64,000 nucleotides of DNA, taken from Vitellaria paradoxa (taxonomy: Eukaryota > Streptophyta > Magnoliopsida > Ericales > Sapotaceae). Below are positions 58,640 to 64,000 of the stretch, piece after piece. The notes beneath the pieces are model-generated. The model was not told the DNA's origin. It made no database searches and saw only the letters and a list, made by a program, of their open reading frames with translations. Location: NCBI GenBank assembly GCA_019916065.1, contig CM034242.1:10174879-10238878 (forward strand), read 5' to 3'. The translations under genes and the position numbers were made by a program. How positions within the stretch are numbered: the stretch's first letter is position 1; each line of letters begins with the position of its first letter.

Positions 58640-58816
58640 GCGACCGCTTAAAGCGGTCGCTATAATTGTATTAGCGACCGCTTATGGCGGTCGCTTAAAC
58701 GTTGTCGCTAATCCCGTGCGGCAAGGCATCGACGACGAAAAAATTCGCGCGACCGCTTTAAGCGGTCGCTAATATGGTTGTAGCGACCGTATTAGCGACC
58801 GCTTAAAGCGGTCGCT
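58640..58816. repeat. CACTA subterminal palindromes
   Basis: Four copies of the 22-bp palindrome GCGACCGCTTnn followed by GCGGTCGC T lie at 58640-58661, 58674-58695, 58749-58770 and 58795-58816. One half site is at 58783. In En/Spm-type elements subterminal repeats bind the element-encoded TNPA-type protein; that role here is inferred. Confidence 0.9.
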
Positions 58817-58979
58817 GATTCTCTAATTATATTCGGCAGAAAGCCTCCCTCTTTTTCCTCTCCCTCCCTCCTTTTTTTCCTCCCTCCCCCGCGCTCTCAG
58901 TTCTCTCCCCCTCTGCCGTCTTCTCTCCCCCTCTGCCGTGCCGTGCCGTGCCGGACCGGAGTTCGCCAGCCGTCGCCGG

Positions 58980-58981
<2 letters not shown>

Positions 58982-59022
<41 letters not shown>
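58982..59022. repeat. (CT)n microsatellite in CACTA leader
   Basis: Nearly pure CT run preceded by a pyrimidine-rich, TGCCG-containing stretch (58860-58970). It resembles a 5' leader of the element's transcript. Confidence 0.9.
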
Positions 59023-59339
59023 ACTCATAAACATGCATTAATATTTTTTTGTTTATTGTAGTTTATTTTGAGGTTAAGGCAACACTACACCGTACCAGGT
59101 TTGTATTTTTTTTTTTAGTTTGAAATTTTTTTTCTTTTTTTTGTATTTTTCATGTTTATTGTTGGATAAATGTAAATAATTTTTTTTTGTTTTTTGTGGT
59201 TGGGGGTTTGATGATTATCTATACATGCATGTATGTATTATTGTTTGTTTAATTTTTTTTATTTTAGTTACTCGTTAAATTGTTTATTTCATGTGCGTAT
59301 TGTGTAATATTTTTATTTGTGTATGTTGCTGTTGTTTTT

Positions 59340-59485
59340 AATTTTTTTTAATTTGCTGTTTTTTTTTCTGTTTTTTTTTGTTTGCTGTTTTTTTTTCTGT
59401 ATTTTTTATTTGCTGTTTTTTTTTCTGTTTTTTTTTTTTGTTTGCTGTTTTTTTTTTCTGTATTTTTTATTTGCTGTTTTTTTTA
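59340..59485. repeat. T-rich short tandem repeat (TTTGCTGTTTTTTTTTCTG)
   Basis: TTTGCTGTTTTTTTT occurs five times between 59354 and 59480, with alternating CTGTTTTTTTTT and CTGTATTTTTTA linkers. Low-complexity array; its ORF is not credible. Confidence 0.85.
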
Positions 59486-61867
59486 ATATTATTTTTTAAT
59501 TTTATTTTATAAAAATTGGTATGTTGGAAGAAAGAAAAAGAGATTTTAGAAGTAAAATTTAGTTAGTGGAAAAAATTGTTGTGTTTTGTGCAGTGCGTAA
59601 AAAAAAATGTATAGAACTTTTTAATGGTTGCGTCGGCTTTGGTATGTGTTTGGATTGGGAAAAAGAATATTTAAAAATTTGACGTAAAAAAAACATGTGA
59701 TGAGATTTAATCGAAAAAAATTGATAATTTTTATAATTTGTGATAAAATTTAATAAACTAAATACCCCAATTGTATTTGTTATTTGGGTGAAAAAAATAG
59801 ACGAAATGCAAAAAATGAAATTAAAATTAATTAAATTCGATCAAAATAATTTAGGCTGCGTTTAATTTACTAAAAATAAAAAAAATTTAAATTTTTGAAA
59901 ATTTCTAAAACTCTTTAATACATTTTATCCATATCCTAACAAATTTTTATAAATTCCAATACTTTTTTTACAAATCTCAATAACTTTTTAATAAATTTCA
60001 ACAAAACTGACATAAATCCGTGAGAACGAACCCCAAAAACTCATTCTAACAGTTTCTCTCTCTAATATTTTGACATAAAAGTCAAAATGTGACCACCAAA
60101 ATGATTATTACTTTCTTTTTCTTTTAATTTTTTCATTAGATATTCAAAAGTAAATTACTTTTTGTTCTTTTAAACATGAATTTAACGTGATGGGAAATAT
60201 AGAGCCGTGTAACTTTTCATGCGAGAATGACAAAGTAATACTTTAGTTGGTAATTGATTGTTTGGTATAAATTTATAAAAATTAAAAGAAGTTATTAAAA
60301 TTGGAAAAAATTTAAAAAATGACAAAAGTTAATTTTTTTTTTGTATTTGTTAGTCTGCCATTTGCTCTCTAAAACGAATATCTAGCCCCCGTGGGCATAG
60401 TAACAAATTCTGGATAATAAAATTTTTTTGTATAGTTAACAATTCGTAATTTAAAAACTATTCGATCGGTAGAATTTGAAAAAAATTAATACAAATTACA
60501 ATTTATTATTTGAATTCATTACAAAATTCAAAAAATTTTGTAAATTAATTGGAAAATAATAATTCAAAAAGTGATAGATTTATATTTTAGAATCATAAAA
60601 TAGCTAAAATGAAATTAGTTGAAATATTGAAGGGAAAAAATAAAAAATTTCCTACTCTTGACTATTTACTTCTTTAAGCTTGATGCCAGTAATATATCAT
60701 TTGATTTTAATTATCAAATTATTCATATAAAATTCATCTTGTGATACTTGAAAAATTTTTTTGGATACTTGGAAAATTATATGTGATACTTGGAAAATTA
60801 TGCATGTGACCTATTTTTTTGGAGCGTTAAACTTGGGCTTAAAAAATTATATTTAATGAATAAAAATAAAATAATATATACAAATAGTATAATCAATTGA
60901 ATTTTAAATTTTAGATTATATAGGAGTATTTAGTTTATTAAAAATATAAAAAATTTTTATTAACTATTTTTAATATCTTTCAATTAAATTTAGTAAAAAT
61001 GTTAAAAAAAATTTCAAAATTTTTTAGTAACTTTTAAGGAGTTATCAAATGTCAAAAAAAGTAAAAATTACTAAAAAATTTGTCTCCCACTATATATATA
61101 TATATATTCAACTCTACCTATCAACTTGACTATAACTAACTAATTCTTAAAACGACACTTAACAATAATAAACTTATAAAAAAAATTATCAAAAATAATT
61201 TTAGTTTAATAAAATCTTTGAATAAAATAATTCATTTTTAATGTGATGCAACAAAAATAGATTAAGTAATGAAATTAATAAAATATTTATAATAGAAAAG
61301 AAAAACGAGAGTGAAAACAAATTTTAATTGTTCTTCACTATGAAATTAACTTTGTAATTTTATAAAAACAAAAAATGACAAAGGGTAGAGAGAGTTTTTG
61401 AAGCAATGCTAACATCTTCACTCAATATGGTCATTTTTATAAATAAATTGATTAACGTACCTTACGGAAATTAAATATATTATGATATTTATAATGTTAG
61501 ATAATACTACTAAAAATATGAGAATTAATATATAGTTTAATGTAAAAATAATATATGTTTGAAAAAAGTATAAAAAGTTAGTAAAAGTTGATAGATTTTT
61601 TAATAAATTAAATACAATAAAGTTTGTAAACTTTTAAACATATTACTTTTTTTCATAAAAAGAATACTTTTAAATAAGAATCGATGCATAAGACAAAAAA
61701 AAAAATATCTATTGTTTGATTTATGTTATAATGAGTAAATATTGAATTGTTTATTGTTAATTTATTTAATTTGTATCGTATTTTATTTGTTGTATATTTG
61801 ATCTTCGTATAATGTATTGAAGTGTTATTTTTGGAATAACAATAATTAACTCCAATTAACTCTAATT
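59486..61867. other. AT-rich interior of the CACTA element
   Basis: No coding region recognised. It may be intron or regulatory DNA, or it may contain other nested insertions (a phrase like GGCTGCGTTTAATTTACTAAAAA near 59853 resembles MITE ends). A TA run at about 61090-61107. Confidence 0.4.
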
Positions 61868-62512
61868 AGAAGAAAACCCCTAATCTTGCCTGGGCCCAAT
61901 CCAACATCTTGCTTGGGCCCAGTGTAATCCAATACGAATACGATAAGAAAATTAGGTCAAACAATAATATTATAATATTGTTTCTAGGTAATTTACCGAA
62001 TAATATAGTAATTAATTACACAAGCAGCAGTAGTTAATTAGTAAGAGTTAATTAGTTCAATTAGTAACTACAATAAAACCCCTAATCTTGCCTGGGCCCA
62101 ATCCAACATCTTGCTTGGGCCCAGTGTAATCCAATACGAATACGATAAGAAAATTAGGTCAAACAATAATATTATAATATTGTTTCTAGGTAATTTACCG
62201 AATACTATAGTAATTAATTACACAAGCAGCAGTAGTTAATTAGTAAGAGTTAATTAGTTCAATTAGTAACTACAATAAAATCCCTAATCTTTCCTGGGCC
62301 CAATGCAACATCTTGCTTGGGCCCAGTGTAGTTCAATACGAATACGATAAGAAAATTAGGTCAAACAATAATATTATAATATTGTTTCTAGGTAATTTAC
62401 CGAATAATATAGTAATTAATTACACAAGCAGCAGTAGTTAATTAGTAAGAGTTAATTAGTTCAATTAGTAACTACAAAAAACCCCTAATCTTGTCTAGGC
62501 CCAATCTAACAT
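61868..62512. repeat. 202-bp tandem repeat, three full copies and a partial fourth
   Basis: CCCCTAATCTTGCCTGGGCC begins copies with TAATCTT at 61881, 62083 and 62285 (202 bp apart) and a partial copy at 62486. Copies 1-3 are nearly identical, implying recent amplification. Each full copy carries two TGGGCCCA palindromes 23 bp apart. The last full copy ends about 600 bp upstream of the transposase ATG. Confidence 0.95.
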
Positions 62513-63090
62513 CTAAATACTTTATTCTAAGTTAGAAAACAAACAGACATTGAGAACCACTTTATTTTATTCATTTGCATATATTAGTGAAACTTAGACC
62601 CGTTTAAGAATCTCGTACGCCACCTGTTTGGTCATCCTTAGGTAACGGATTAGGTCTTTGACCAGGTTCGTTGTCCTCTCGATGAACGTGCGGGGATTGA
62701 TGTACGCGATTCTTGAATTGTCCAGTATGGACAGTTTGGGAATGCAATTATCCATCCTGTATTCAACAACTCATGTACTGTCCTGTGTTAGATGAAGTTT
62801 CGGTTGACGTCCTGTTGTTCTCCGGGTGCGTACACAGGGTACGACTAATGTCGTCTGTGTATCGTGTACTTGGAGAACCACGCGGACATGCTGCCGAAAT
62901 TTTATCTAATTAGGGGACAACGGCATTGAGTTGTTGAGTGCAAGTTGGATCGTGTATTCTCGAATGGGATAGGACCAACCACCCTGTAATGAGGAGGTAA
63001 AGTTTAAGACTAGGTGTTTTGCATATGGCACTACATTTTATAGTAATGACATTTTTTTCCTCTTGGGACTCCACAGACACTCTCAGCGAG

Positions 63091-64000
63091 ATGGATAAGA
63101 GTTGGATTGATTTGCCGAATAGGATGTCCCCGGAGTATGTGGAGGGGATTAATCAGTTTATTGCATTCACCAGTGGGTTTCCCAGTGGGTACATTAGTTG
63201 TCCTTGCAGGAAGTGTGCTAACCGGTATTACTATACACGGGAGGTTGTCAGAGAGCACCTGATCCGTAATGGGTTCCTGAAGCAGTATAAATTCTGGACT
63301 CTCCATGGGGAAGAGTATACCGCCTCTCGTCCGAAAGAAACCGTTGAGGTGGAGGCCGAGGTTGCAGAGGAAGCTGATCCAATGCTCGCGATGCTAGCTG
63401 ATATCGCATGTGGATTGACACATGAAGACAACGGTGCCGGTATTAATCTGACGGGTGGAACTACTCCCCGCTCGGGTGCAGATGATGAGTCATTGAGATA
63501 TTTTGAAATACTCGATGATGCGCAGACAGAATTATATCCTGGATGTCAGGAGTTCAGTAAATTGTCATTCACCGTTGAGTTGTTACATTTGAAGGCGTTG
63601 AATCACTGGTCAGATACGTCATTTGACATGCTACTACAGTTACTCCGTAGGGTTTTACCAGCGGGAGCTAAGCTTGCAGAATCGTACTACCAGGCACGCA
63701 AGTTAACTGAGAATCTGGGATTCACATACGAAACTCTGGATGCATGTCCCAATAGTTGCATGTTGTTTCGGAATGAGAATGGCAACCTCGATTCGTGTAC
63801 CGTGGTGGTGTTTCGAGATGGAAGAATGTTGGTACTATCCAAACTCGGCAGAATCGTTTGGGTAGTTCAAATCGTGGTAAGCTTGTGGCTGCAAAGCAAG
63901 TGCGCTACTTTCCACTTAAGCCACGATTGAAGAGATTTTTCATGTCATCTAAGATCTCTAAACTAATGACTTGGCATGCCGAGAACAGGGGGGATCATGG
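63091..64000 (+). pseudogene. TNP2-type CACTA transposase, 5' part, frameshifted
   Basis: The ATG at 63091 (MDKSWIDLPNRMSPEY) follows a possible splice acceptor (TCCACAG, 63070-63076). The first roughly 75 residues are the transposase-associated domain with CPCRKC, VREHLIRNGF and FWTLHGE. After an acidic linker comes the TNP2 N-terminal part (LYPGCQEFSKLSFTVELLHLK, SDTSFDMLLQLL, CPNSCMLFRNE). Where the family has a CxxC-type VCG..RW motif (near 63803-63810) one base appears to be missing, and the reading frame ends at 63930. The matching sequence continues in another frame to the window end. Broken copy, or a sequencing error at that point. Confidence 0.85.

Larger units (their letters stand above)
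58602..64000 (+). mobile_element. CACTA (En/Spm) transposon, 5' part, runs off window
   Basis: The left terminus is CACTACTAGAGAGGGGAATT. GCGACCGC palindromes follow within 220 bp, then a pyrimidine-rich leader, about 3 kb of AT-rich DNA, a 202-bp tandem array, and a TNP2-type transposase start at 63091. The 3-bp target duplication cannot be checked because the right end is outside the window. Both the CACTA terminus and the transposase family agree on the superfamily. Confidence 0.9.

Noticed and set aside
58827..59024. Minus-strand frame rich in RERERE
   Set aside because: It comes from the CT microsatellite and pyrimidine-rich leader of the CACTA element.
59317..59499. Phe/Leu/Cys-rich 60-codon frame
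   Set aside because: It is translation of a T-rich tandem repeat.

Overview
The window is nuclear DNA of a eudicot plant, possibly a woody species. Support comes from spliced genes with GT-AG introns of plant families (DUF1639, R2R3-MYB DUO1, KUA1-type SHAQKYF MYB), very AT-rich intergenic DNA, and plant-type transposons (Ty1/copia, L1-like LINE, hAT, CACTA, PIF/Harbinger-like MITEs, SINEs). Nothing here fixes the species. Only four to five loci look like ordinary genes; the rest is transposon-derived, tandemly repeated or unassigned AT-rich sequence.

Layout. 1-2.5 kb: AT-rich spacer with a diverged tandem repeat. 2.98-3.98 kb (+): a DUF1639 gene, followed by 3.6 kb of noncoding DNA holding a 52-bp minisatellite and a 200-bp hAT-like MITE with an exact 8-bp target duplication. 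7.6-12.8 kb: repeats, a Tourist-like MITE and a decayed LINE 3' end. 12.999-19.516 kb (+): a structurally complete Ty1/copia retrotransposon with two 387-bp LTRs, exact CATAT target duplications, a PBS and a PPT; its gag-pol is broken by frameshifts and a stop. 20.86-23.15 kb (+): a three-exon ortholog of DUO1, the male germline MYB, with a candidate miR159 site in exon 1. 23.2-34.8 kb: no recognisable gene, but MITEs, a 1-kb direct/inverted repeat block and a cluster of ACGT-core motifs. 35.15-38.73 kb (+): a KUA1/MYBS3-type MYB-related repressor.

39-58.6 kb is the most unusual part. It holds a local family of small multi-pass membrane proteins on the minus strand that I do not recognise (40.5, 51.2 and 57.9 kb). 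Copied segments lie among them: a stray copy of the KUA1 3'UTR (about 54 kb) abuts a stray copy of the upstream region of the first membrane gene. The likely history is tandem duplication of a KUA1-end/membrane-gene unit followed by loss. Two 3.26-kb hAT elements of one family, in opposite orientations, a tRNA-derived SINE and a 451-bp hAT MITE have since inserted.

58.602 kb to the end: the 5' part of a CACTA (En/Spm) transposon whose terminus lies 12 bp upstream of the ATG of the third membrane-protein copy. It carries subterminal GCGACCGC palindromes, a 202-bp tandem repeat with six TGGGCCCA palindromes, and the start of a TNP2-type transposase with a frameshift. The window ends inside it.

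The two MYB genes and the DUF1639 gene show no functional linkage by position. All family assignments come from reading motifs; no database search was run.
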